Of a stretch of DNA of 64,000 nt, positions 51,347 through 60,526 are shown one piece after another. The notes beneath the pieces were generated by a model that was given only the letters and a program-made list of their open reading frames with translations, was not told the origin of the DNA and did not search any database. Position 1 is the first letter of the stretch, and every line of letters starts with the position of its first letter. This DNA is from Saccharothrix sp. ST-888 (lineage in GTDB: Bacteria > Actinomycetota > Actinomycetes > Streptomycetales > Streptomycetaceae), in the NCBI RefSeq assembly GCF_000955975.1, contig NZ_JYJF01000001.1, forward strand, positions 62,001 to 126,000, written 5' to 3'. A program made the position numbers and the translations under genes.

Positions 51347-52939
51347 CTAGGCCAGTTCCAGGGCCAGGTAGAAGTCGACCCGGTCCTCCAGGCGGGAGAG
51401 GTCGCGGCCGGTCAGCTCCTCGATCCGGCCGATCCGGTACCGCAAGGTGTTGACGTGGACGTGCAGTTGGGCCGCGCAGCGGGTCCAGGAGCCGTCCGAG
51501 CGCAGGAACGCCTCCAGGGTGCGGACCAGGTCGGCCTGGTGCTCGATGTCGTAGCCGATGACCCGGTCGAGCAGCCGGCTGCGGAAGGCACGCCGGACCT
51601 CGTCCGGGACCGCCGCCAACAGCAGGACGTGCGAGGCGAGTTCCTCCGGTCCGGCGACACAGACCCGGCCGACCCGGGCGGCGGCGATCCGGCGGGCGTG
51701 TCTGGCCTCCTCCAGGGCGCCGCGCAGGCCACCGGCCTCCGAGGCGGGGGCGGAGACGCCGAGGGTGATCCGGCCCTCCGAGCCGAGACCGGCCTCCAGC
51801 GGGGCGAGCAGGTCGCGCAACGCCTCGGCGGGAACGCCGGATTCGAGGACCGGCAGCACCACCACGGCACCGGTGCCCGCACCGGCCACCAGGGCGCGGT
51901 CGGTCGCGTCGGTGAGAGCTTCCTCCAGGATTGAACGCACCGCCCCTTCGGGTAGGCCTGTCCCTTCGGCGCTGAGCACCAGCCAGCTGCCGTCCGGCTC
52001 CATCGGCTTCTGCTCGGGACCCTCGTACCGGGCGGCCATCGCCGAGGAGGCGTACAGCGTCCTGCTGATCTCGGCCGGGTCGGCGTCGCGCTGAAGGAGC
52101 GTCAGCACCTCGTCGGCGAGGCGGCGGCGCAGCCGGCGGCTCTCGTCCCTGCGGGTGCGCTCGGCGGCGACCAGCCGGGCCAGGTTCTCGGCGAGCTGCT
52201 GGCGCTTGGCGGTCCACTCGGTGACGTCACCGGCCACCGCGAGCACCCAGTCGGCGAGCGGCGACTCGGTCTCCGGGGTGGCGGAGGCGGGCAGCAGCGA
52301 GTACGAGCCGGTGGCCAGCCGGGCCCGGTGCGGGGGTCGGCGGCGCTGGCGCTGGGCGGCGAGGTGGGCGCGGACCAGCTGGTCACGGTCCTCGGCACCG
52401 AGCCGGTCGGCCGGCCCCGCGATCACCCGTGCGGTGGGGGTGAGCACCCAGCAGTCCAGGTCGAGGTCGCCGCCGAGCAGGTCGAGCACGGCGTCCAGGC
52501 CGCCGCCGCCCGCCGCCGAGACCAGCAGCCGGTGCCGGTCGACCAGGGCGGCGAGGTCGGCGGCCCGGTCGGCCGAGACCTGGCGGCCGATGAACTCGGT
52601 GAGGGTGCTGAAGGCGATGTCGTCGGGGACCGCGAGCAGCGGCATCCGGTGCCGGCGGCAGGCGTCCACCAGGTCCTCGGGGACCGGTCCGACCTCGGCC
52701 TCGCCCGCCGCCAGGGCGACCGCGCCACCGGCCACGATGGTCCGCACGAAGCGCTCGGAGTCCTCGGGTGCGGTCCGCCAGAGCATGCCGGTGAGCACCA
52801 GCTCGCCGCCGAGCAGATAGCGGCCCGGGTCGTGCAGGTCCGTGGTCATGACACCGCTGACCTGCCGGTCTAGCTCGTCCTCGGCCGCGAGCAACCGCAG
52901 CCGCGGGGCGCCGGGGGCGAGCAGGTCACGGACGCGCAT
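51347..52939 (-). CDS. pucR: PucR-family transcriptional regulator
   Basis: 530 residues from ATG 52939 with AAGGAG upstream. N-terminal PucR domain (VRDLLAPGAPRLRLLAAEDE, DLHDPGRYLLGGELVLTGM), a long middle CdaR/GGDEF-like part, and the C-terminal PucR helix-turn-helix QLHVHVNTLRYRIGRIEEL. PucR proteins sense purine-pathway metabolites such as allantoin or related compounds. Divergent from a xanthine dehydrogenase operon, hence most likely its regulator. Start at 52978 is in frame but has no site. Confidence 0.93.
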   Translation of the reverse strand: MRVRDLLAPGAPRLRLLAAEDELDRQVSGVMTTDLHDPGRYLLGGELVLTGMLWRTAPEDSERFVRTIVAGGAVALAAGEAEVGPVPEDLVDACRRHRMPLLAVPDDIAFSTLTEFIGRQVSADRAADLAALVDRHRLLVSAAGGGGLDAVLDLLGGDLDLDCWVLTPTARVIAGPADRLGAEDRDQLVRAHLAAQRQRRRPPHRARLATGSYSLLPASATPETESPLADWVLAVAGDVTEWTAKRQQLAENLARLVAAERTRRDESRRLRRRLADEVLTLLQRDADPAEISRTLYASSAMAARYEGPEQKPMEPDGSWLVLSAEGTGLPEGAVRSILEEALTDATDRALVAGAGTGAVVVLPVLESGVPAEALRDLLAPLEAGLGSEGRITLGVSAPASEAGGLRGALEEARHARRIAAARVGRVCVAGPEELASHVLLLAAVPDEVRRAFRSRLLDRVIGYDIEHQADLVRTLEAFLRSDGSWTRCAAQLHVHVNTLRYRIGRIEELTGRDLSRLEDRVDFYLALELA

Positions 52940-53337
52940 CCGCAGACTCCTTCGTCTGAATGGGGGTGAGGGGCTCACAGTGTGCCCGAGATCCGATGGT
53001 CGGTGTTACGTATCAACCGGCGCCCGGGTCACGGGCCCATAGCTTCGGAATCACGGCCGGATTACGGTCGTAGTTAGCAGTGGACACTCCGCTGTACAGG
53101 GCAATTGTCCGCCTTAGAGGAACGTACAGGATGTCCGGCAGGAGCAAGGCAAGGGCTTCATGCCATCGGTGACTGCCAGTGGGCCCCGTCACAGCGGTTC
53201 ACTGGCCACACGCCGCCGGACACACCCCGGTGACCAGGACTCGACCCGTCGGCAACGAGGCGGTGGCACGGTCCGGAACACCGAGTTCGGGCACTGTGCC
53301 CACAGTCTGGTTGGCGACGACTTGAGGAGACACCCGC
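52940..53337. promoter_or_regulatory. pucR-xdh divergent control region
   Basis: 398 bp without a gene. It holds a direct repeat of GTACAGG followed by TGTCCG: 53095-53112 (spacing 5) and 53125-53138 (spacing 1), plus an overlapping GGACA...TGTCC dyad. These are candidates for PucR binding near the xdh promoter. GAGGAG precedes the first xdh start. Confidence 0.45.
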
Positions 53338-54221
53338 ATGGAGTTCCTTCGGCCCGCTACCTGGGACGAGGCGCTCGCGGCGAAGGCTGAGTACCCGACC
53401 GCGCTGCCCATCTCGGGTGGTACGGACGTGATGGTCGAGATGAACTTCGACGTGCACCGGCCATCCGCGATTCTCGACCTGAACCGCATCACCGAGCTCA
53501 CCGAGTGGTCGATCGACGGCGACGTGGTGAGGCTCGGCGCCTCCGTTCCGTACTCCCGGATCATCAACGAGCTGTCGGGTCCCCTCCCCGGCCTGGCGCT
53601 GGCGGCGCACACCGTCGGCTCCCCGCAGATCCGCAACCGTGGCGGTGTCGGCGGCAACCTCGGCGCGGCCTCGCCCGCCGGCGACTCGCACCCCGCGCTG
53701 CTCGCCGCCGGACGTGACGTGTTCGTCGAGGTCGCCTCGGTCCGCGGCACCCGGATGATCGCCATCGACGACTTCTACGTCGGGGTGAAGCGCAACTCGA
53801 TGGAGCAGGACGAGCTGATCCGCGCGGTGCACATCCCGGTCGCGGACGGCCCGCAGCAGTTCTCGAAGATCGGCACCCGCAACGCGATGGTCATCGCGGT
53901 CTGCGCCTTCGGCTTCGCGCTGCACCCCAAGAACGGCACGGTCGGCACCGGTATCGGCTCGGCCGCCCCCACCCCGCGCCGCGCCGTCGAGGCCGAGCAG
54001 TACCTGCAGGGCGTGCTCGCCGAGCGCGGGCTCTGGGAGTCGGGTGACCTGCTCGGCACCGAGGTGATCCAGAAGTTCGGCGAGCTGGTCAAGGCCGCCG
54101 CGTCCCCGATCGACGACGTCCGGGGCACCGCCGACTACCGGCGGCACGCGCTGGCCGTGATGGCCCGCCGCACCCTCACCTGGACGTGGAACGACTACAG
54201 CAAGCAGATCAGGAGCGCGGC

Positions 54222-54225
<4 letters not shown>
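53338..54225 (+). CDS. Xanthine dehydrogenase family FAD-binding subunit
   Basis: 295 residues. FAD-binding PCMH-type domain: MEFLRPATWDEALAA, PISGGTDVMVEMN, then the FAD loop IRNRGGVGGNLGAASPAGD and a C-terminal CO dehydrogenase flavoprotein domain. It passes electrons from the Fe-S subunit to FAD and NAD or another acceptor. First gene of the plus-strand purine operon; its stop overlaps the Fe-S subunit start (ATGA). Confidence 0.94.
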
Positions 54226-54703
<478 letters not shown>

Positions 54704-54707
<4 letters not shown>

Positions 54708-57142
54708 ACGAGCGTAGCGAGCGAATCATCCAGCACAGCGCTTGGCGAAGCCACCGCACGAGCGAAGCGAGGGCGGGAGGACTGAGCACTCGCACCATCC
54801 AGGGCCAGAAGAACCTGCAGGACATCCGGCAGGCCAGCAAGGACGGCATCGGCGGCTCGCCGCTGCGCCCCGACGGCACGCTGAAGGTCAAGGGCGAGTT
54901 CGCGTACTCGTCCGACATGTGGCACGAGGACATGCTCTGGGGCATGGCGCTGCGCTCGCCGCACCCCCGGGCCAACATCCTCTCGGTGGACATCTCCGAC
55001 GCGCTCAAGGTCCCCGGCGTCTACGCGGTGCTGACCCACGACGACATCCCGGGCACCAAGTACTACGGCCTGGAGATCCAGGACCAGCCGGCCCTGGCCA
55101 TCGACAAGGTCCGCTACCACGGTGAGGCCATCGCACTGGTCGCGGCGGACCACCCGGAGACGGCCCGCCGCGCGGTGAAGAAGATCAAGGTCGAGTACGA
55201 GGTGCTCACCCCGATCGTCACCGAGGAGCAGTGCCTCAACCCCGAGGTGTACGGCTACGTGCACGAGCCGCACGAGTACAAGTCGCACGGCTCCGGCAAC
55301 ATCGTGCACTCGCAGAAGCTGGTCTCCGGCGGCGGTGTCACCGACGAGATCCGCGCCCTGGCCGACGTGATCATCAAGTCCGACTACGAGGTCGGCATGC
55401 AGGACCAGGCCTTCCTCGGCCCGGAGTCCGGCCTCGCGGTGCCCGCCGAGGACGGCGGCATCGACCTCTACATCGCCACCCAGTGGCTGCACGTGGACCG
55501 CCAGCAGATGGCCCCCGTGCTCGCCCTGCCGGAGGAGAAGGTCCGCCTCACCCTCGCCGGGGTCGGCGGCGCCTTCGGCGGCCGCGAGGACCTGTCGATG
55601 CAGATCCACGCCTGCCTGCTGGCCCAGCACACCGGCAAGCCCGTCAAGATCGTCTACGCCCGGGACGAGTCCTTCTTCGGCCACGTGCACCGCCACCCGG
55701 CGAAGATGACCTACGAGCACGGTGCCACCCGCGACGGCAGGCTGGTCTTCGCCGACGCCCGGATCGTGCTGGACGGCGGCGCGTACGCCTCCGCCTCCCC
55801 CGCCGTCGTCGGCAACGCGGCCTCGCTGGGCCACGGCCCGTACGTCATCCCGAACGTGCGGATGGAGGCCATCGCCCTCTACAGCAACAACCCGTCCTGC
55901 GGCGCCATGCGCGGCTTCGGCGCGGTGCAGGCGGCCTTCGCCTACGAGTCGCAGATGGACAAGCTGGCCGCCGCCCTCGACATGGACCCGGTCGAGCTGC
56001 GCCAGCTGAACGCGATGGCCGAGGGCGACTACATGCCCACCGGGCAGCAGATCGACTCACCGGCCCCGGTCGCCGAGCTGCTCCAGCGGGTCAAGGACAT
56101 GCCGCTGCCGCCGCCGCTGGACCTCGACAACCTCGACATCCGGCAGATCCCGGGCGCGCTGTCCAACACCTCGCACGGTGAGGGCATCGTCCGCGGCATC
56201 GGCTACTCGGTCGGCATCAAGAACGTCGGCTTCTCCGAGGGCTTCGACGACTACTCCACCGCCCGGGTGCGGATCGAGGTCATCGGCGGCGAGCCGGTCG
56301 CCATGGTGCACACCGCGATGGCCGAGGTCGGCCAGGGCGGCGTCACCGTGCACGCCCAGATCGTGCGCACCGAGCTCGGCGTCGAGCAGGTCACCATCCA
56401 CCCGGCCAACACCGAGGTCGGCTCGGCCGGTTCCACCTCCGCCTCGCGCCAGACCTACATGACCGGCGGCGCGGTGAAGCTGGCCGCCGAGGCGGTCAAG
56501 CAGGCCGTGATCGACAAGGGCCGCCGCCGCTACGGCTGGACCCAGAGCGACCTGACGCTGATCGGCGGCAAGGTGGTCTCGGAGTCCCAGGGCGCGCTGA
56601 TCTCCGTCGTCGACCTGCTCGGTGACGAGGCGATCGACCTCACCCGTGAGCACCACCACCGTCCGACCGTCCCGTTCGACAAGGAGACCGGACAGGGCTT
56701 CGGCCACGTCCAGTACACCTTCTGCGCCAACCGCGCGGTGGTCGACGTGGACGTGGAGCTCGGCCTGGTGAAGGTGGTCGAGCTGACCGCCGCCCAGGAC
56801 GTCGGCAGGGCGCTCAACCCGCTCTCGGTGGTCGGCCAGATCCAGGGCGGCTGCACCCAGGCCCTCGGCCTGGCCGTGATGGAGGAGATCATCGTCAAGG
56901 ACGGGAAGGTGCGCAACGCCTCCTTCACCGACTACCTGATCCCCACCATCCTGGACACCCCGCCGATCCCGGTGGACGTCCTGGAGCGGCCGGACCCGCA
57001 CGCCCCGTACGGGCTGCGCGGCGTCGGCGAGGCCCCCACCGTCTCCGCCACGCCGTCCATCGTCGCCGCGATCCGCGCCGCGACCGGTCTGGCGCTCAAC
57101 CGGATCCCGGTCCGCCCCGAGCACCTGACCGACACGCTCTGA
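54704..57142 (+). CDS. Xanthine dehydrogenase family molybdopterin-binding subunit
   Basis: 812 residues. Aldehyde oxidase/xanthine dehydrogenase large subunit: GEFAYSSDM, GVGGAFGGRED (Mo-pterin loop), GAMRGFGAVQAAFAYE, EVGQGGVTVHAQIV and the C-terminal GVGEAPTVSATPSI with the catalytic Glu. Hydroxylates hypoxanthine/xanthine or a related heterocycle; exact substrate inferred from the PucR, permease and XdhC neighbours. The first ~30 residues encoded between 54704 and 54790 are an odd extension containing the GAGCG-WA-GCGAG repeats; a good GGGAGGA at 54774-54780 has no proper start codon behind it. Confidence 0.93.
54708..54771. repeat. Two copies of ACGAGCG-WA-GCGAG, 50 bp apart
   Basis: 54708-54721 and 54758-54771 share 13 of 14 bases. 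Each unit is a mirror (GAGCG/GCGAG). They lie at the start of the molybdopterin subunit gene and encode its N-terminal extension. Confidence 0.8.
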
Positions 57143-57152
57143 CGACAGACCT

Positions 57153-57189
57153 CCCCGGGGCGGCGACCGTCTTCCCCGCCGCCCCGGGG
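57153..57189 (+). terminator. Putative terminator after the xdh genes
   Basis: 13-bp perfect stem (57153-57165 with 57177-57189), 11-nt loop, 10 nt after the stop. Confidence 0.75.
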
Positions 57190-57404
57190 GTGCACCACCC
57201 ATTTCTCCGGGAACACGCAATGCCTGCCACACCCCTTATCCGCTGCCTCTCCCACGCCGGGGTTCTGCAGCGGTGCGCACCACCCTCGCACCGCAGGCAC
57301 CGAAGAGTGCCCTCGTGAGTCGAGCAGTCCCCCTGCGCCAGACCCTCAACTGGCAGTCAGGTCGGCTCGCCCACCCCAACCCCCTTTGACACTTGGGAGT
57401 GGAC

Positions 57405-58898
57405 ATGACCCGGATCCCCACGGAGACCGGCACCACTGAAGACGACAGACCCGCCACCGACGACTCCCTCACGTCGTCAGTGGCACCCCCACCGAAGAAC
57501 GCGCTGGACGCCTACTTCAAGATCTCGGCACGCGGCTCGACCTTCGGCAACGAGCTGCGCGGTGGCCTCACCACGTTCATGGCGATGGCCTACATCATCC
57601 TGCTCAACCCGATCCTGCTGGGCGGCGCCGACAGGACCGGCGCCCACATGGACCACGCACAGCTGACCACCGCGACCGCGCTCGCCGCCGCGGTCACCAC
57701 CATCCTGATGGGCGTGGTCGGCAACGTACCGCTGGCCGTCGCCGCCGGGCTCTCGGTGTCCAGCGCGCTCTCCGCGATGGTCGCCCCGCACACCACCTGG
57801 CCGCAGGCCATGGGCCTGTGTGTGATCTACGGCCTGCTGATCGTGCTGCTGGTGGTCTCCGGTCTGCGCGAGAAGATCATGAATGGCATCCCGCTGCCGC
57901 TCAAGCACGCGATCACCATAGGCATCGGCCTGTTCGTCACCCTGATCGGCCTGTTCAAGGCCGGCTTCGTGCACCACGGTCCGGACCCGTTCGGTCCGCC
58001 GGTGTCGCTCGGCCCCAACAGCGAGCTGTCCGGCTGGCCGGTCCTGATCTTCTCCCTCACGCTGCTGACGATCTTCGTCCTGCTGGCCCGCAAGGTCCGC
58101 GGCGCCATCCTGATCGGCATCGCCGGCGGCACCGTGGTCGCGTTCGTCGTGAACGCGGTCGCCGACCTGCCGGCGAAGACCTGGAGCAGCTCCGTCCCGA
58201 CCTGGCCGGGCAGCCCGGTCTCCACGCCCGACTTCGGGCTCTTCGGCCACCTCGACCTGTTCGGCGCCTTCGGCAGCAACGGCATGGGTGCGATCAGCGC
58301 GACCGTCGCGGTCTTCACCCTGGTGCTGGCCGGCTTCTTCGACGCGATGGCCACCATCATCGGCGTCGGCACCGAGGCGGGCCTCGCCGACAGGCAGGGC
58401 CGGATGCCCGGTCTGTCCAAGGCGCTGTTCATCGACGGTGCCGGCGGCGCCATCGGCGGTGTGTCCGGGGCCTCCGGCCAGACGGTCTTCGTCGAGTCCG
58501 CCACCGGTGTCGGTGACGGGGCCCGTACCGGGCTCGCCTCCGTGGTCACCGGTGGGTTCTTCGCCCTGATGCTGTTCTTCTCCCCGCTGGCCGGCATCGT
58601 CCCGGTCGAGGTCGCCTCGGCCGCCCTGGTCGTGATCGGCTCGATGATGATGAGCCAGGCCAGGCACATCGACTGGGCCGACCGCGAGGTGGCCATCCCG
58701 GCCTTCCTCACCTGCGTCCTGATGCCCTTCACGTACAACATCACCGCCGGTGTGGCGGCCGGTGCCATCTCGTACACGGTCATCAAGGCCGGTACCGGCA
58801 AGTGGCGTGAGCCCGGCCCGCTGATGTGGGTCCTGACCGCCGTCTTCGTGGTGTACTTCGCGCTCAGCCCGATCAAGTCCTGGCTGGGCGTCCACTAG
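57405..58898 (+). CDS. NCS2-family purine permease (AzgA/PbuG-like)
   Basis: 497 residues from ATG 57405 with GGGA upstream. About twelve to fourteen hydrophobic segments. Family markers: GNELRGGLTTFMAMAYIILL, NPILLGG, GLSVSSALSAMV, DAMATIIGVGTEAG and GQTVFVESATGVGDGARTGL. AzgA-type permeases import adenine, guanine or hypoxanthine with protons. It probably supplies substrate to the xanthine dehydrogenase encoded just upstream. A terminator-like hairpin separates it from both neighbours, so it may have its own promoter in 57190-57404. Confidence 0.93.
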   Translation: MTRIPTETGTTEDDRPATDDSLTSSVAPPPKNALDAYFKISARGSTFGNELRGGLTTFMAMAYIILLNPILLGGADRTGAHMDHAQLTTATALAAAVTTILMGVVGNVPLAVAAGLSVSSALSAMVAPHTTWPQAMGLCVIYGLLIVLLVVSGLREKIMNGIPLPLKHAITIGIGLFVTLIGLFKAGFVHHGPDPFGPPVSLGPNSELSGWPVLIFSLTLLTIFVLLARKVRGAILIGIAGGTVVAFVVNAVADLPAKTWSSSVPTWPGSPVSTPDFGLFGHLDLFGAFGSNGMGAISATVAVFTLVLAGFFDAMATIIGVGTEAGLADRQGRMPGLSKALFIDGAGGAIGGVSGASGQTVFVESATGVGDGARTGLASVVTGGFFALMLFFSPLAGIVPVEVASAALVVIGSMMMSQARHIDWADREVAIPAFLTCVLMPFTYNITAGVAAGAISYTVIKAGTGKWREPGPLMWVLTAVFVVYFALSPIKSWLGVH

Positions 58899-58906
58899 TA
58901 CCACCC

Positions 58907-58942
58907 GCCGTGGTGCGGGGGCCGAGGCTCCCGCACCACGGC
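58907..58942 (+). terminator. Putative terminator after the NCS2 permease gene
   Basis: 13-bp perfect stem (58907-58919 with 58930-58942), 10-nt loop, 8 nt after the stop. Partial read-through to xdhC is possible. Confidence 0.7.
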
Positions 58943-58979
58943 GATCCCCCATCCCCGACCCGTGTGAGGAGCCCCCGAC

Positions 58980-60164
58980 ATGCAGGACATCGCCGAGCAG
59001 TTGCAGAGCTGGCACGCATCCGGGCGCTCCTTCGCCGTCGCCACCGTGGTCGGGGTCTCCGGCAGCGCACCGCGCGACCCGGGGGCCGCACTCGCCGTGG
59101 ACGCCTCCGGCGAGGCGATCGGCTCGGTCTCCGGCGGCTGCGTCGAGGGTGCGGTGTACGAGCTGTGCCAGCGGGCCATCGCCTCCGGCGAGCCGGTGCT
59201 CGAACGCTTCGGCTACAGCGACGAGGACGCCTTCGCGGTCGGCCTGACCTGCGGCGGCGTCCTGGACGTCTTCGTCCAGCCGATCACCCCCGGCGCCGAC
59301 GCCGCGCTGGACGCCGGGATCACCTACGTCGCCTCCGGTACCCCCGTCTCGCTCGCCCGGGTGATCGACGGGCCCGCCGCACTGCTCGGCGCCACCGTCG
59401 CCGTCACCGCCGACACCCACCACGGCTCGCTCTCCCCCGCCCCCTCGACCACCGCCGCCCTGGAACGCGCCGTGGTGGCCGAGGCCAGGGCCATGCTGGA
59501 CGCCGGACGCACCGGCAGGGTGGTCCTCGCCCTGGACGGCCGTCCCTGCGACGAGGACGAGCAGGGCACCGTCACCTTCTTCGTCGAGTCCTACGTCCCC
59601 GCCCCCCGGATGATCGTCTTCGGCGCGATCGACTTCGCCGCGGCGGTGGTCCGGATCGGCAGGTTCCTCGGCTACCACGTGACCGTCTGCGACGCCCGGC
59701 CGGTCTTCGCCACCAGGCGCCGCTTCCCGGACGCCGACGAGGTCGTGGTCGACTGGCCGCACCGCTACCTGGACTCGCAGCTGGAGAAGATCGACGGCCG
59801 TACCGTGCTGTGCGTCCTCACCCACGACGCCAAGTTCGACATCCCGCTGCTGGAGCGCGCCCTGCGGCTGCCGGTCGGCTACGTCGGCGCGATGGGCTCG
59901 CGCCGGACCCACCGCGACCGCAACGCGAAGCTCCGCGAGGTCGGCCTCACCGAGGCCGAGATCGGCCGGCTGCGCTCCCCCATCGGCCTGGACCTCGGTG
60001 CCCGCACCCCCGAGGAGACCGCCGTCTCGGTCGCCGCCGAGATCATCGCCCACCGCCGGGGCGGCAGCTGCCTCCCGCTCTCCACCGGCAACGGCCCCAT
60101 CCACCACGACCTGACGCACACCGACGGCAACCGGCGGACCAGGCCCCGGCCCCACGCCGCGTAG
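58980..60164 (+). CDS. XdhC/CoxI-family molybdoenzyme maturation protein
   Basis: 394 residues with GAGGAG upstream of ATG. N-terminal XdhC/CoxI domain: VATVVGVSGSAPRDPGAALA, SVSGGCVEGAVYELC; C-terminal Rossmann-type domain: MIVFGAIDFAAAVVRIGRFL, VLTHDAKFDIPLLERAL, GYVGAMGSRRTHRDR. XdhC binds molybdenum cofactor and inserts its sulfurated form into xanthine dehydrogenase. Position beside the xdh subunits and permease supports this. Full-length. Confidence 0.93.
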   Translation: MQDIAEQLQSWHASGRSFAVATVVGVSGSAPRDPGAALAVDASGEAIGSVSGGCVEGAVYELCQRAIASGEPVLERFGYSDEDAFAVGLTCGGVLDVFVQPITPGADAALDAGITYVASGTPVSLARVIDGPAALLGATVAVTADTHHGSLSPAPSTTAALERAVVAEARAMLDAGRTGRVVLALDGRPCDEDEQGTVTFFVESYVPAPRMIVFGAIDFAAAVVRIGRFLGYHVTVCDARPVFATRRRFPDADEVVVDWPHRYLDSQLEKIDGRTVLCVLTHDAKFDIPLLERALRLPVGYVGAMGSRRTHRDRNAKLREVGLTEAEIGRLRSPIGLDLGARTPEETAVSVAAEIIAHRRGGSCLPLSTGNGPIHHDLTHTDGNRRTRPRPHAA

Positions 60165-60195
60165 GCGCGAGCACGCACCCCTTCGCAGCCACGGA

Positions 60196-60221
60196 CCCCG
60201 CTCGGAGTCGGCGGAGCGGGG
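60196..60221 (+). terminator. Putative terminator after xdhC
   Basis: 8-bp perfect stem CCCCGCTC/GAGCGGGG with a 10-nt loop, 31 nt after the stop. Confidence 0.5.
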
Positions 60222-60266
60222 GCGGCCCGGCGCTTCCCCTCCGGGCCACCCCTGCGGGTGGGTGGA

Positions 60267-60389
60267 TCACAGGGCCTTGAGGCCCGCCAGCAGTTCCCGG
60301 CCGCCGGGGCTGCCGAAGCCGGTGCAGGCGTCGAAGCCGGGCCCGGAGGCGAAGGCACCGTTGCTGCCCGCGCTTCGGGTACGGGGCAG
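60267..60389 (-). pseudogene. C-terminal remnant of an S53 (sedolisin) peptidase gene
   Basis: A 40-codon minus-strand frame, stop at 60267-60269, reads AGSNGAFASGPGFDACTGFG then SPGGRELLAGLKAL. This is the characteristic end of kumamolisin-type S53 peptidases (G-x-G-W/F-D-x-C-T-G-x-G-S-P-x-G-x-x-L-L-x-x-L). An in-frame TGA lies directly upstream and nothing resembling the catalytic domain precedes it, so only the 3' end survived. It differs from the intact S53 gene at 677-2059. Confidence 0.7.
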
Positions 60390-60526
60390 TCAAGAGCTCC
60401 GGGCCGCCCTTCGGGCGGACGACGGGAGTTGGGAGACGGGCCCTCGGGGCGCCGCCCCGTCGCGGGCCCGGCCGGGCGGGGCCGGCCCGTGCCACAGGGC
60501 CGGACCCGCGGGTGGCCGACGCCGTG

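Larger units (their letters stand above)
60165..60526. other. Intergenic region with terminator and gene remnant
   Basis: About 360 bp holding a hairpin (60196-60221) and the S53 remnant at 60267-60389, both listed separately. The rest, GC-rich with several short stems such as GCCCTTCGGGC, shows no further gene. Confidence 0.5.

Noticed and set aside
53160..53390. Short plus-strand frame in the pucR-xdh control region
   Set aside because: Overlaps the start of the FAD subunit gene in another frame and shows no coding features.
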